Shown here piece after piece: positions 1 to 43,115 of a stretch of DNA of 64,000 nucleotides. The DNA is from Piscicola geometra (lineage: Eukaryota > Annelida > Clitellata > Hirudinida > Piscicolidae). The DNA is taken from NCBI GenBank assembly GCA_943735955.1, contig OX030965.1, positions 5,264,003 to 5,328,002 on the forward strand. Direction: 5' to 3'. Under the pieces are notes generated by a model. That model saw only the letters and a program-made list of their open reading frames with translations. It did not search any database and was not told the origin of the DNA. Both the position numbers and the translations under genes were made by a program. Position 1 is the stretch's first letter; every line of letters begins with the position of its first letter.

Positions 1-6783
<6,783 letters not shown>

Positions 6784-9700
6784 TGAAGCTGAGATTGATT
6801 TAGAAGCGGTTGTAGTTGGATTATTGCCCATCTTTTGTAGTTTCATTAGAGGTGTTGTTGAGATTCAGAAAATTGTTTGTTTGTTGTTAACTTTGTGATA
6901 TTTTTTTTTCTTTATAAACGTTCGACCACAGCTTTAGAGTCTGTAAGAACTCTGTCGTTATCAACTGAAGTCACTGATGAAAAACTTTGAATTTGACATC
7001 GATTGAATACATAATTCAATACTTTATTAATAAAACCAAATTCATCGTATATCCTATTGACAGAATTACCTAAATAAACTTTTCATTTGAAAAGTGGTTA
7101 AATTCAAATTCTGATTACAATAAAGTAGTTTGAAATTGTATACAAATAGTTAATAATATATATAAAATGGTGTGAGTCTAAAAAGTTCCTTCTAATCAGT
7201 CAAAGACATAGAACTTGAACTGTGTTTCGAAAACTTTCGTCAAGATCAAACCATCACTTCAAATTCTTTTTGTAACGAAAATCGTTTTTATTCCATGTCT
7301 GATAATATGGGAAAAATTAAATATCAAATAAATTAAAGATTGAAAGTGGGAGGGCAGATGACAGTGGAGATTTAAAGATCAGAGTTCTATGTTGAATGTT
7401 GGAATGCTTGATAAGATATTTTTGAAAATATACACAAAAGTAGATAAAAAATAGAAAAATAAACTCTGAAGAAGGAAAAAAAAATCTCTACGTACCTCTA
7501 TCTTTCTTATCCTTTCTTCATTATCATCTATACCATCGTCATCATTTTCATCATTACCATCATCTTCTTCCTCCTCTTCCTCCTCCTCCTCCCACTCCTC
7601 TTCCCTCTCGTCCCACTTCTCCTCCTCTTCCTCTTTATCATTATCACCTTCACCATCTTCATCATCATCACCATCATCATCTTCAGCATCTGCATCTTTA
7701 ACTGGTTTTCTCACAGCCTAAAAGCTGAAGAGATTACGCCGTGAGAAGATTCTTGAGAAGTTCTTCGGAAGCGTCATGTCTCTTCTGTGCACGTTCTCAA
7801 CCTTTGGTTCGGGAAGATGGTGTTAGCATTTGAAGGTATGTGCATATTCGCCTGTGCGTATATAATCCACCTTGCCGCATAAAATGTAATGGAAAGCGCC
7901 AGTTCGCCTCTGGTTATCACATAGTTTAACTGGAAGTTATTCTGAAGTAGGTATTAAATTATCTAAAATAATAAATAAAATATTATATATATTCAGTTTA
8001 AAAAACGAGAATCTTAGTTATATTTCATAGGAATTGTGAAGGCAGTGCTGGAACTCGAGCGTTATAGCCTGTAAAGCATGACTACAAAGACAAGAAAAGC
8101 TACTAAGTATGTTTTAAAGCCGTTTGAATGGCCTTACTGACCACTATTGAGCCCATTCAAGCCGTCTTGTGCTAATCCTCTTGATGTATAAATAGAATAA
8201 AATAAAAGTTTTTTTTTATTTTTAAAATTGATATTGAAAATTAATGGTTGTTATGTTTTAAGTTGGAAATTGAGATTCTTTCAGACTTTAAAAATTGGAG
8301 AGAACCATTAAAACTCAGTACTTTGAAATAGAAGTAAAAAATATTTTTAGAGTTGTTGTTGTTAAAAGTTGTATTTTCCCTTCAACTTAAGCATTCTTTT
8401 AAGCATGCTAATCTCAACTCAATTATAATCAGTTTCGTTGTTAAAAATAATTTAAAAAATTAATGTTCTTAGTTTTTTATATACAAATCAAAGGCTTCAT
8501 ATACAACAACAAGTTTTATTGGCAAAGTTGATTTAAACAAAAATCGAAAGTGAATATCGGAATGATCGAAATTCGATGAATGAATACAGAGAGTACCAAC
8601 GGTGGTTGTGGCACTCAAATATTGTCGGTTTTTTATGGTGGAAATAAATCGCAATCAGTTTGAAATCTCTTCAGTCAATCTGTTTGTGAAAGAACAAAAC
8701 CTTAATGGCTAATAACAAAACTAAAAAAACAACTGCAAGAAAAACTTATGCCAAAACATCACCAAAAGAGCCTACGATAAAAAAACTCTATACAAAAAAC
8801 ACTAAATAATGTCAATGAAATCCAATGGCATTGAATGCAATAAACAGCTCGAATCAGGCCTTTCTTGATCAACTCTCCAATCACTGATATGCCCACTTTA
8901 GTGGTAGGGTGCTTCGTCAAAGAACAGAAGGCCATAATAACGGCCATCTTGTGCCTTATTCTCGCTAACTTCTCTTCCACCCATCTCGTCAACTTCACTC
9001 TGGGTAGGTGCTCGTGTGTGTTTTGAGTTTTGGGAGTTTTTAAAGATGATTTTCTTTCCAATTCAGTGTTTTTTGTTTTATCTGAACTAATATTTTTTGA
9101 GATATGAATTTATTGTTTTATTGATTGCCAGTTTCTGTTCTGTTTTTTATAGAATATTTTCGATATAAAAATTAGCGACAAAATCGAATTTGTCCAAAAA
9201 CGAAAACAATATGAATTACCATCACTTGTAAGCTTGGAGGAGTGGACGTGAATGAAAAAGGTTTTCAGATAACAGAAAGTACTTTGACATGTCTCTATGG
9301 ATGTTTTAGAGCTCTTATAGGGATTTTTTAAGTTTGATCATTCATAGAAGTTTACATCTTCGGCTCTTATACCGCTAATAAACCAGCCAGGCAGAATAGA
9401 GACATCATCGAGTATTTATCAAAGTAATTAGAAAAGTCATAAGTCAAATATGGATGAAGAACACATGTGCGTGTGTGTTTGTATGTGTGGTTAATGATGG
9501 AGAATTGGAAAAATGAGCGAAGAAATGGCAGATGGTGATGTAAATAGAGATGAAGTAAAATTCAGATTTTGCGGTTTGAAGAGACGAATAACGAGGTAGT
9601 AAAGTAGCATCTTGTGAAATAATTGAAATCTTCGTTTCGAAAATTTTAAATTCAGTTAGAAAAAATAGAAAATAAATAAATATTTATAGAAAAATTTAGT

Positions 9701-10410
9701 GAAAAATCGTGAGGATATTTTTTTTAGAAATGTTCAATTAGTTTCTAAGGTGCATTAACTTTGGAATAGCCTTTTAACAATCTCACTAATGTCGACTTTT
9801 ATTTTAAACTTTTCTGCCAATATTTGTTGTTCTTTTTATTGAAGTTTGTAATTGCTATTTTTATTTTAAATTTAGTTTTTGTCTTTAAGTTTAACTTGTT
9901 TTTTATAACTGTTATTATGCAAATATTTTTTCTTAATCTTGTCCTACATTTTTTTTCCTTACAACTTTCTATTTTATATGTCTCGAGAAAAAATGTTGAA
10001 AAACTATTTTCGAAGTTTTTGAAACATTTTAAAGATTTCATAAACTTTCAAATACATTATTTAATATTCAATAATTCAGCCTCTCAAAACCAACTTTCAA
10101 AAAGAAAATCTGAAGAATTTCTGAGATTTTGGCGTTAGTTTTGCTATTAGATTGTCACCTTAATAATTAGAAATTCTAATTTAATTTTCTTTCTTCCACA
10201 CTCCAACTACGAATCCTTAAAGTTTCGCAAAGCGTCATGGCGTGATTTTGACTTTTAGAATTTAATTCAGGTTTCGAAGCATTAGAAGTTGTAAACAGAC
10301 AGTTTCTATTGTTTGCCGACAAACAATTTAGCCTTCAATGCAAGGTTTTCTAATTAAACTCTGAGACAAGCTTCTTTGTAATGCAGGAAGAATTATCTGA
10401 ATGGCATATG
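6784..10410. other. Spacer between receptor genes A and B, no supported gene
   Basis: About 3.6 kb of mostly AT-rich DNA. It holds the 3' end of gene A (polyadenylation hexamer near 7029), an Asp/Glu-rich open frame on the minus strand at 7500-7714 arising from TCC/TCA trinucleotide repeats, and a short higher-GC patch near 8820-9010. The 5' exons of receptor B (signal peptide) may lie here, but I could not identify them. Confidence 0.5.
7029..7034 (+). terminator. Candidate polyadenylation signal, receptor gene A
   Basis: An AATAAA hexamer lies about 245 bases after the stop codon of receptor gene A. It is the first canonical hexamer I noticed downstream. Cleavage site not determined. Confidence 0.4.
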
Positions 10411-10413
10411 AAT

Positions 10414-11400
10414 TGATGGATGAATGAATGGATGGATAGATGAATGAATGGATGAATGGCTGAATTGATGGATGGATGGATGGATGAATTGATGGATGAA
10501 TGGATGGATGGATGAATGGATGGATGAATGGATGGATGAATGGATGGATGAATGGATGGATGGATGAATGGATGGATGAATGGATGGATGAATGGATGGA
10601 TGAATGGATGGATGAATGGATGGATGAATGGATGGATGAATGGATGGTTGAATGGATGGATGAATGGATGGATGAATGGATGGATGAATGGATGGATGAA
10701 TGGATGGATGAATGGATGGATGAATGGATGGATGAATGGATGGATGAATGGATGGATGAATGGATGGATGAATGGATGGATGAATGAATGGATGAATGGA
10801 TGGATGAATGGATGGATGAATGGATGGATGAATGGATGGATGAATGAATGGATGAATGAATGGATGAATGGATGGATGAATGGATGGATGAATAGATGGA
10901 TGAATGGATGGATGAATGGATGGATGAATAGATGGATGAATGGATGGATGAATGGATGGATGAATGGATGGATGAATGGATGGATGAATGGATGGATGAA
11001 TGGATGGATGAATGGATGGATGGATGAATGGATGGATGGATGAATGGATGGATGAATGGATGGATGAATGGATGGATGAATGGATGGATGAATGGATGGA
11101 AGAATGGATGGATGAATGGATGGATGAATGGATGGATGAATGGATGGATGAATGGATGGATGAATGGATGGATGAATGGATGGATGAATGAATTGATGAA
11201 TGGATGGATGGATGGATGAATGAATAGATGGATGAAAGGATAGATGAATCGATAGATGAATGGATGAATGAATGGATGGATGAATGAATAGATGAATGGA
11301 TGGATGAATGGATGGATGAATGGATGGATGAATGGATAGATGAATGGATAAATGGATAGGTAGATGAATAAATAGATAAAAAGATAGATAAATAAATAAA
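10414..11400. repeat. Minisatellite, 12-bp unit ATGGATGGATGA (about 1 kb)
   Basis: Tandem array of ATGGATGGATGA with single-base variants and occasional ATGA/ATGG slips, decaying into (GATA)/(AATA) sequence after 11220. It opens long frames in several phases (repeats of M-N-G-W or M-D-E-W) that are by-products of the repeat. It sits about 250 bases before the first recognised exon of receptor gene B. Confidence 0.95.
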
Positions 11401-11651
11401 TTAATTAGTGAATAGATATATTAATGGATGAATGAATGGATAGAAAAATTGGTTGGTGGATGAGCAAAAGATAGATCGATGGACCGATCAGAGAACAGAT
11501 GAGTGAGCAGACAAGTGGGCATAAAGTAGAATGATGAATGAAATATTCAAAAACACTCGATCTTAGCTTTTCAAATTTCATAAAGTTCTTTTTTTAAACA
11601 TTTATTCTTGAAAAGCTATTTTCTAAAAACAACGGATGTTTCTTTTCGAAG

Positions 11652-34301
<22,650 letters not shown>

Positions 34302-35809
34302 CGAGCTACATATTATCAGGGGGGGGGGTAATCAAAACGAAGATTTTGTGTGATGTTTTGTCGTTTTTAATGAGCTGTCATTTTCTATTTTGCTCTAATG
34401 GCGAATAGTATCGGAATTTTTATTATTGTTATAAATAAATGAAAAAATTGAAATAGTTTTTTTACCGTTTTTTCGTGGAGAGTAGCTTACAAGGCTGATT
34501 TTAAAATTATTTTTATCCAGAAAGCTTTGCTTCAAGGGGGAAAGATAAGCTATTAAGTTTTTATGTTGTTAAAAAGCACTTTAAAAATAGCGTAACTGGA
34601 AATGTAAAAAATCCATGCTGAAAATATAATTATGTAAAGAGAAAAAAGAAGTTTTATTCAATATGTTTTTTATAAACTTATTTTTGCACAAATAGACCAC
34701 AGATAATGATTTTAAGTAGCAACATTACATTGCTCGAGATGAAGACAATTATTAATTTAACATTTATTTTTCAAAATTAGCTATAAAAAATTGTGGAAAA
34801 AAAATATATATCCCGTAGCCATGGTTATTAAAGAGAATTTTTAATGGAGGTCGATTGTTATTTAGGGTTTAAATGCATTTTTAGAAGGCTGTGTATTGTG
34901 TTTTGTGAAAATTTGGAAATTACATGAATTTTTAAAACCTCTTTTGCTTTTCACAAAAAATGTAAAAATCATTTTGAAAGAATTTACCTTTAATGCGAGA
35001 TTGCTTTTTCATGTTTCCATCACTGATTAGTTTGTTTTTATGCACTGGTGTCTTTGTAGATTTCTATATTGTGGATTCAAATATAAGTTGTACAATTAAA
35101 AAATATTTTTCATCGAAATGTTTTGAATTGTAGTTTAGATTTTATGGATGGGATTAAATCATTTTTATTTTTCGTTTACTTTCCGAATTTTAAAGTTGAC
35201 GAAAATGTGTTTCAATCCTAACAACTGTGAATAGTTCATCACTGATTTTAACAAGTATTATGTATGTTCGATACACTTCTACATTACCACTTTTACGGTT
35301 TGCATTGAAAGGTCGTGCACCTTTGCGTACTTGCATCGGCATGTACTCGTCTAGATGTCTTTACGCTCCCACGTCGACATTTAAATAAAAAATAGGTTTG
35401 TATGCATTTGGAATGATCAAGGAGGTTTCTTATGCGATGATAATTTTGACGGGGAATTTTCTCTAACTAAATCAATGGAGCAAAAAAAAGTTTTTTTCAA
35501 CATTTATTTGACATCCACGTACTAAGAACAGCGCCATTCTAAAACTACAGGTTTCAAGATTAAGTGCCGCTACTGCGGCATACAATGAGACCACAAAGAA
35601 CTGACGAATGATAGATTGACCGTTGCTGCAATGAGACGATTTTAAGAAGAAGATAAACCTGGCAATTAGTCATTAAAGAAGAAATTATAAATTCACTTTT
35701 AAGCACACTTAACAAAACATTCAGTCATGCACCAACCGAACAAACACTCAAATCCCCTATCAACATTAACTCCTTTCGTTCAAAATATCAAATTTAAATG
35801 TCATCGACT
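34302..35809. other. Spacer between receptor B and cyclophilin
   Basis: AT-rich DNA with a ten-base G run at 34320 and a small GCCGC...GCGGC hairpin near 35560. I see no gene here. It should contain the 3' ends of both convergent genes. Confidence 0.5.
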
Positions 35810-37396
35810 CTAGTAGGAGATGTCATCGGTAGAATCGACTTCAGCCTCGGTGAGAAGGAATCTCTGACTGAGCGGATGAGTGCCGCAGTCGACGATCGTG
35901 ATGGTGTCCTTGGGCCAGCTGCTCTCAGTCAGCGTCTTTGCTTCGTTGATCTTCTTGACTACCTCCTGAAGAAGTCAATAGAGAAAAGTTCAAAGTTTGT
36001 GGTTCAGAATAGAAGTAAATTAAGTTAGGTGTTTGAACTTTATTCAATCTTTTTTTATGAAAAAAATCTCAAACAACTGAGAAGCATATAAAGCCTCAAA
36101 AAACATTTTAAAAACTCACGAATCCTTTGACGACTTTTCCGAAGACCACGTGCTTTCCATCCATCCATCTCGCCTTCACCATCGTGATGAAGAACTGCGA
36201 ACCGTTCGTGTCTTTTCCCTTGTTCGCCATTGAAACCATGCCTGGAGACCTGTGACTCAGCGAGAAGTTCTCGTCGTTGAACTTGTCTCCGTAAATGCTA
36301 GTGCCTATATGTGTGGTTATTAGTGTGGGGTTGTTAGTGTGTGGTTGTGGGTGAGTGGTTGTGGGTGTGGTTGTGGGTGTGTGGTTGTGGGTGTGTGGTT
36401 GTGGGTGTGGGTGTGTGGTTGTGGGTGTGTGGTTGTGGGTGTGTGGTTGTGGGTGTGTGGTTGTGGGTGTGATTGTGGGTGTGCTTGTGTGTTTTAGTGT
36501 GCTTGCAGTTGTGGGTGTGATTGTGTGTATGGCATAGTTTTGGTTGTGTTGTAGATAAATGGCTTTCGTTCAATGTTTTTTTGCTTTATGAGTTATGCAA
36601 TGAAGTTATTTAATTTTTCAACACATTCATTTATTCATCCATCCATTCATCTGTCCATCCATCTCTCAATCCTGACCTCCAGTTCCATCTCCTTTAGTGA
36701 CGTCACCCATCTGAACGACAAAGTCCTTAACAACTCTGTGGATCGGACTGTTCTTGTAGTGCAAGATTTTCTGTTAAAGAAAATACGCGAAAAATTATAA
36801 AACCATTGATAGAAACCTATTTTTAACCAATTTTATATTTTTTAAATATTTGATAAAAATATTATAATTATTAAATGCTTCAAACCACTTATCAAAATCT
36901 ATTTTTCATCAATTCTATTTTCATCAAAATTTATAATTTAAAATATAATATAATAATTATTAAAGCAATCATCTAGGTGTTAAAATCATCAGAATGCTCA
37001 AAAATTCCGACGCACCTTTCCACGCTTGTATCCCTTCACGAGGTTGTAGAAGTTCATGACGGTCATCGGGGCACTGAGGCCGAACAGGGCGATCTCAAAA
37101 CGTCCAGTGAAGTCCGAACCATCCACGTCCTTCATCTTCACGTCGAACCAGGCAACGTCGGTCACTGGTTGGTAGTTGTAGGTGGATGGAGGGGAATTGA
37201 TGGGTGAAGATTGGAAATAATTAATAAAGTTTTAAATGTATTTTTTGAAACTGATAGATAGAACTTTAAACTGTTCGTTTTTTTCTTTTTTTCTGCATCA
37301 ACCTGTGTAATTGGGTGGGATGGTTTCTTCTTCTGCCTCTTTGCTCCACGCCACTACAGCTACTGCCAACAACAACACCAGGCTTTTGATCATCAT
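35810..37396 (-). CDS. PPIB: Secreted cyclophilin-type peptidyl-prolyl isomerase (cyclophilin B-like)
   Basis: Catalyses cis-trans isomerisation of X-Pro bonds, probably in the secretory pathway. Five exons on the minus strand: 37396-37303, 37164-37016, 36770-36677, 36304-36120, 35965-35810; phases close. It starts with a signal peptide ([18 protein letters not shown]). Core motifs: [15 protein letters not shown] (Arg55, Phe60 and Gln63 of cyclophilin A kept), [26 protein letters not shown], and [11 protein letters not shown] with the cyclosporin-site Trp and the His126 equivalent. Unusual: the usual Q-G-G-D is Q-M-G-D. A short tail after CGTHPL ends in DDISY, so it is neither a canonical KDEL signal nor the usual cyclophilin B end. 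About 224 residues. Family certain; the PPIB subtype is inferred from the signal peptide. Confidence 0.92.
36310..36540. repeat. (GTGGTTGTGGGT)n minisatellite in the cyclophilin gene
   Basis: 12-bp GT/GG-rich units in the intron between the third and fourth coding exons. G-rich on the plus strand, so C/A-rich in the sense orientation of the gene. Confidence 0.9.
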
Positions 37397-37662
37397 CTTG
37401 AAGTTCTGAAAATAAAAAATTTTTGCCGATTTTTAAACATTTTAAACGCTAAAACCGTTTTAAATGTTAGATAAAATTGGAATAGCTTTCACTCTAGCGA
37501 CTGGTTGAGAAAATTGTAGAAGGAACTCACTTGAATGAACTGTTTAGTCAGTAGTTGTCAAAAATACAAGGCTGGAAGCTTCGAAACCAATAAACGATTG
37601 TTAAAGGTTTCAAAGGATTTCAAGCTTTGCTGAGAAGTGTGCCCTGAAGCTGGTCTCTCGGC

Positions 37663-37670
37663 CTTATATA
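37663..37670 (-). promoter_or_regulatory. TATA box of the cyclophilin gene
   Basis: TATATAAG on the minus strand, flanked by GC-rich sequence (GCGC...GCC), about 270 bases before the ATG at 37396. That leaves room for a 5' untranslated exon and intron. This is the clearest core-promoter element I found in the window. Confidence 0.55.
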
Positions 37671-37699
37671 GCGCCCAACACGCCACGAAGATTGCCTCA

Positions 37700-40257
37700 G
37701 TCGTTGCTAGTTATCAACGTGTTACTGGTAACATGTTTCAGCCTTGGTGTGTTCGCGTGTTGATGATGATGATGACGGTGATGATGATGAGGATGAAGAT
37801 GATGGGATTAGTTGAGAAGTTTCATCAGTTTTACAGTTTTGCCATCACTTTTCGAAAGCTGAGATGAAAAGAAAAAATGGAGCAACAATGGAGGGCTATG
37901 ATTTATAGTCTTTAAAAAATCAAACTCTAGGAAATATTATCAAACCAATCTTTTATTGTTATTTTTTAAATAGAACATTTTATATTTTCGAATTGATTAA
38001 GACAGTAAAAACCTCATCATAAAATCTTAATGGAAAGCATTTGGAGCATTTGATTGTTCAGGGCAAACATTCCAGTTTTTTCTATGTCTTTTTTGGCAAA
38101 TCCACATATTTTATCTTTAAAATCTGCCAGTATTATTCTTAACAGAATCTCTCATTAGACTCTTTACTAACGTTGTTCTTTTGCATCCATAACTTGTGTC
38201 AATATTATCACTATAACTTCCATCATCATTATCATTATCACTCCCAAAATCATAATCATCATCATCATTATCCCTCCCAAAATCATAATCATCATCATCA
38301 TCGCCATCTTCATCATCCCCATCATCATCATCCCCAACATCATTGTCCCCATCATCATCATCTCCATCATCATCATCACGACGATCGTTGTCGATAATCC
38401 ACGCGTCTATAACATGCAACGTGGTTATTGATGTGTTACACGTTGTGAAGTATCAGCAATAACATTAATAGTCACAATAGTAGACACTGATTAAACAGAT
38501 TAAAAATAATAGTATTTTTAATGAGTAATTCGTTTTTTGTGGGGTTTTTTTTGAGAAAAATGTTTAGTTTGGAAAATTAAGCAATTGATTGTTGGAATAA
38601 GTATATAATTCACGGAAATTGGGCTAATTAATCTCCAGGTAAAAACACCTGGAATATCACCTGTATTATGTATCAAAGCTGCTGCTTATGTGTAGGCGTG
38701 GTTTGAATGTGCACAAAGATGTTTGTGTGCGTTTTTGTGTTTATATCTGTCTGTTTGTGTTGATGCCAGTGTGTGTACGCTTATGTGTGTTTATATGTGT
38801 TTTAGTGAGCTTTCATGTTTTTCTGTTTGCAGCAGATTACAGGCTAAGCCTGGTCCACTGAGCTCATGGTTTCTTGTTTTTCTCATTATTTCTATAAGAA
38901 CCTCTTATTATTTTATTCGAATACACATGTAATATGAAAAACTGAGCTTCTTATTTTTATTTTTCTGTTTTATAAGTATAACCAAATCTTTTGCGTTTGA
39001 GTTTCATTATCAACAGACATTCTTTCCCAGCCAAATCTCTTTTCTATGAAATACATTTTTTCTTTCCAAATTTTCATAGAAAATAAACATTTTAATTTAA
39101 GCTTTTAACTTTTATGATTAAAATTATTTTATTTATCGTTTTATAAATATAAAAACTTCATTAAATATTGAAAACAAATTCTCTGACATATAAACTCATA
39201 TGATACTCAATCACTGTCACAGCATGGGGTGTGTTCTTATTTCTGGAAGACTGGTGGGGGTGATTAAAAGAGACACCGCTGGGACAACGGCTAGATAGGA
39301 GGGGGATGTCTTAGAATGATAAGTCTTCATTATTTTGAAGATCATTCTTGTATTGAACCCCAAAAGGGATTGTCATTCATCGGTTGTTTTTTTTGTTTTT
39401 TTTATATATTTTTTTTCTTACTTTTCTTTACCCAGTTAATTCTTTACTTTTTCCTATTTTTTAAATTTGTTTTTTCTTCCTCCTTCCTCTCCACCATTCT
39501 ACTCTTCACATCCTAGCTATTCAATCTGCCCTGTTTGGAGTTGCCAAGCCTACTCCACACAAACCTCCATACTCCGTACGCAAACCATTAGTTGCGCACA
39601 CAATCCATCGTCACAATGAAGACTCCACATTCTATTCAAAAAATGCCACTTGAAAAGTGTATATATAAATCTATATATGTAATAGTGAGTAAAAAGTTTA
39701 TATATAATACTATATACATTTAATAACGAGTATTAAAAACACATTAAAGACATATTGTTCTGTTGACGTTCAGTTCCCGACATTGTGAGATTGCTATGAT
39801 GAATACATGACTGATCAAGAAATGGGCTTTAAATAAACCATTTTACATTTTTTAAAATCAAATCAATCATTTGATATTTTTGAAGAATTAATAAATCATT
39901 TGATATTTTTGTAAGATAACAATCTTTTAATAAAACTATATAAAATAATTATTTTCTATATATTTTTGCATGCGCACATTGAGCCTCTTAGGGGAGAGCA
40001 TCGACTCCTTTCCTGAAAGCTTTCCAGCGGTTTGTCGCTTGAGAAACTGCCAACAAAAGTTGCTAACACTTTAGAAATCGTATAGATATCACTTCATAGA
40101 CGACATTAAAGCACAAAAAAAATAAAAGTTTTCTTGGAGACGTTAATTTGTTTGAAAATCTGAATTGCGTTTTCAGAGATCTCACTCTTTCTGGACTTGA
40201 AGGCACTTCATTGTTTTTTTATTATTTTTGTTGTTGTTTGAGTTGTATGACGTCATC
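37700..40257. other. Spacer upstream of the acidic protein gene
   Basis: Contains (GAT)n at 37760-37805, an imperfect (ATC)/(CATCCC) array at 38215-38385, and AT-rich DNA with short direct repeats near 39870. A likely acceptor (gttttcag) at about 40175 may start the 5' untranslated exon of the next gene. No other gene supported. Confidence 0.5.
38215..38385. repeat. (ATC)n trinucleotide array
   Basis: Imperfect ATC/CATCCC units in about 170 bases; opens Asp/Met-rich frames on the minus strand that are not genes. Confidence 0.85.
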
Positions 40258-42833
40258 ATGGACTACTTGGTTGGCTTCGATCCAGGCCATGACGCCATCA
40301 AAAATGGTCTGAACGTCAACAAAAAAAACAACATTGGCGCCAATAATAATAATAATGATATAATGACAAATAAAGAGAACAACGACAAGTTGGACAATGT
40401 TGTTTGTGACACAAGCAACGTCAGCGACAACAACCACTACTACTCCATCGATGAGGATGATGATGATGATTTTGATGATGTTGATGATGATCATGAAGGT
40501 CATGGTGATGATAATGGTCATGATGATTATGATCATCTAATGGAGTACCAGAACTATGAAGAGATTTTGAAGAGTAAGCAAACCAGCATCTACCAAAACC
40601 AGGAAGAAGTCAGTGGTAATGCTAATGAAAATGAGGTAATTAATCATGAAAACAAATTAATTAAAAATATTAATGAGTTAATGAGTGATGAGAAAATCAA
40701 CAGTAAGAACTATCGTAGTGATAATGATAACCTTCTGATATATTCCAATTTAGACGGTGATGATGACGATGATGATAATAACTACATGATCATGGGTTTT
40801 GATAATGATAGCAACAAGAAAAATAATAATGATTATAATGGAAGTAAGATGTACTTTAATATCACTAATGAAGAACAGAATGTTAATGATAACAGTATTA
40901 TAAGAACGGAAAGTAAGGAAATTATAAAGAGTGAGGGTTATGATGATAGTAGCAGGAATGATAATAATAAAAATAATCAGATTAAAGGACACAAAAGATA
41001 CAGAAGCACTAGCATTTGTGCAGTCAAACTGAAGAATCCTAAGATGGATGGTGATGATGATGATGATGGTGATAATGATGATGATGATGATGATGATAAT
41101 GATGATGTTGTTGTTGTTGATAATAATGATTATGATACGAAAGTTTCAAGCCCTGAGCATAAAAGTGAGTGCATTGTTGGTGGTGATGCTGACAAAGGAA
41201 ACCCAATTTTGAAGAATGAGATGAAGGATAATGATGATGAAGATGATGATGATGATGAGGATGTTGATGATGATGGTGAAGGTGAGGATGATGATGAGAA
41301 TGATGATGATGATGGTGAAGGTGATGACGGTGTAGCTAGAAAACCTGTAGTTTTCAGCTTGAGTGATGCAATTGTTAGAGGCAATGATGTTGAAAATGAA
41401 GGAGGAGATGATAATGAAGAAAAGTTAGAAGGAAAGACAAACACTGATCAGATGGAAACAGAAAAACAAAGAAATAGTGGTGATAATGGAATAAGTTATA
41501 AAAATAGTGAAACTGTTAGTGACGATGAGGATGATGGTGGTGATGAGGGTGATGATGATAGTGATGATGATGGTAATGATGATGAAGATAATGATTATAT
41601 GTTTTTGGGTAGTAGTGATCTTCAAAACGTCACAAAGGACTCACGTCAGACAGAGGAAATCGAGAAGACAAAAGAAAATAAAAAGACAATACATGCTACT
41701 ATAAACGCTACTCTTACGTTTGTAACAACAACATCACCATCATCACCACCACCACCATCATCATCATCATCCTACTCAACGTCAACCTCAACCTACACAT
41801 CATCGGATTCATCATCATCATATCCGTCATCATCATCATCATCAACGTCCCGATCGATTTCGTCTCCGTCTAAGCTAGTTTTTGTTCCTGGAGTAAAGTC
41901 AAATAATGAAGTTGATGATGATGATTATGCTGGTAATGATGTTAATAATGATAATGATGTTGGTGATGATAATGATGATAATAGAGGACTTGTTGGTGAT
42001 GATAGCTATGACGTGAGTGAAATAACTACAGAAATATTTGATTTCGACGTGAAAGAAGTTGATAGTGTTGTGAAGAAGGTCAAGAATGATGAAGTTGATG
42101 TGATAAAAGGTGATGAAGAAAAGGATGAAAATGATGATTATGATGCTGCTGGGGGTGTTGATTATGATGCCAGAGGTGTTGATGATGATGTTGGGGGTGC
42201 TGATGATAACGCTGGTGGTGTTGATGATGATGCTGATGGGACTGAGGATGATAATGATACTTTTCATGTTGATGAAAACGAAATTGAAAAAAGTTCCGTA
42301 GGTGATAAAAGTGAGTTGAGTTTCTACGATGGAGGAGTGGGAGAGATGGAGGAAGCAGGTAAAAACATTTTTTAAATCATTCATAAAATTTTTGTTTAAA
42401 TAGGAATTAGTAAAAAAACTATATTTATTCCAATTTAAGTTTCTTTAAACATTTAGTTTTTATTTCTAATTTAAAGAATTAAATTCAAATTTGATTTCTA
42501 AGTTTCCGAGAATCCGGGTGAAGTTGAGATGTTTGAAATGCCTCACCATTGCCCGACAAGAGACGATGCTGTCACGCTTGGAACAAACATAAATAATAAT
42601 AAAATTAATGAAAATAATAATAAAATTAATGAAAATAATAATAAAATTAATGAAAATAATAATCAAATTAATGATAATAATAATGAAAATAATAATAATA
42701 ATGAAGAAATAAATGATAATAAAGAAGATAATAAGAAAAGTGAAGAAAATAATAAGAATAAAAAAAAGGATGATGATTATCATACTTCGTCAAATAAAGA
42801 CATAAACCCAGGGTGTTGTGATAGTAGTAGTAA

Positions 42834-42920
<87 letters not shown>

Positions 42921-43084
42921 CTCAAGTGGTGATGATAGTAGTAGAAGGCCAAATGGTGTTGTTGGATGGGAGGACAACAAATCCATCAATGACGAGCACG
43001 ACTACTACAACATCGTCTCAAACAGCAACAGCAACGACAACAACATCAACAACAACATCCACGAAAATGACAAAAACAACAGTG

Positions 43085-43115
<31 letters not shown>

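Noticed and set aside
7379..7714. Minus-strand Asp/Glu-rich frame
   Set aside because: Driven by TCC/TCA triplets, no normal-composition part, no splice partners recognised.
10500..11219. Long open frames of repeated M-D-E-W and M-N-G-W
   Set aside because: They exist in several phases only because a 12-bp repeat without stops cannot close a frame.
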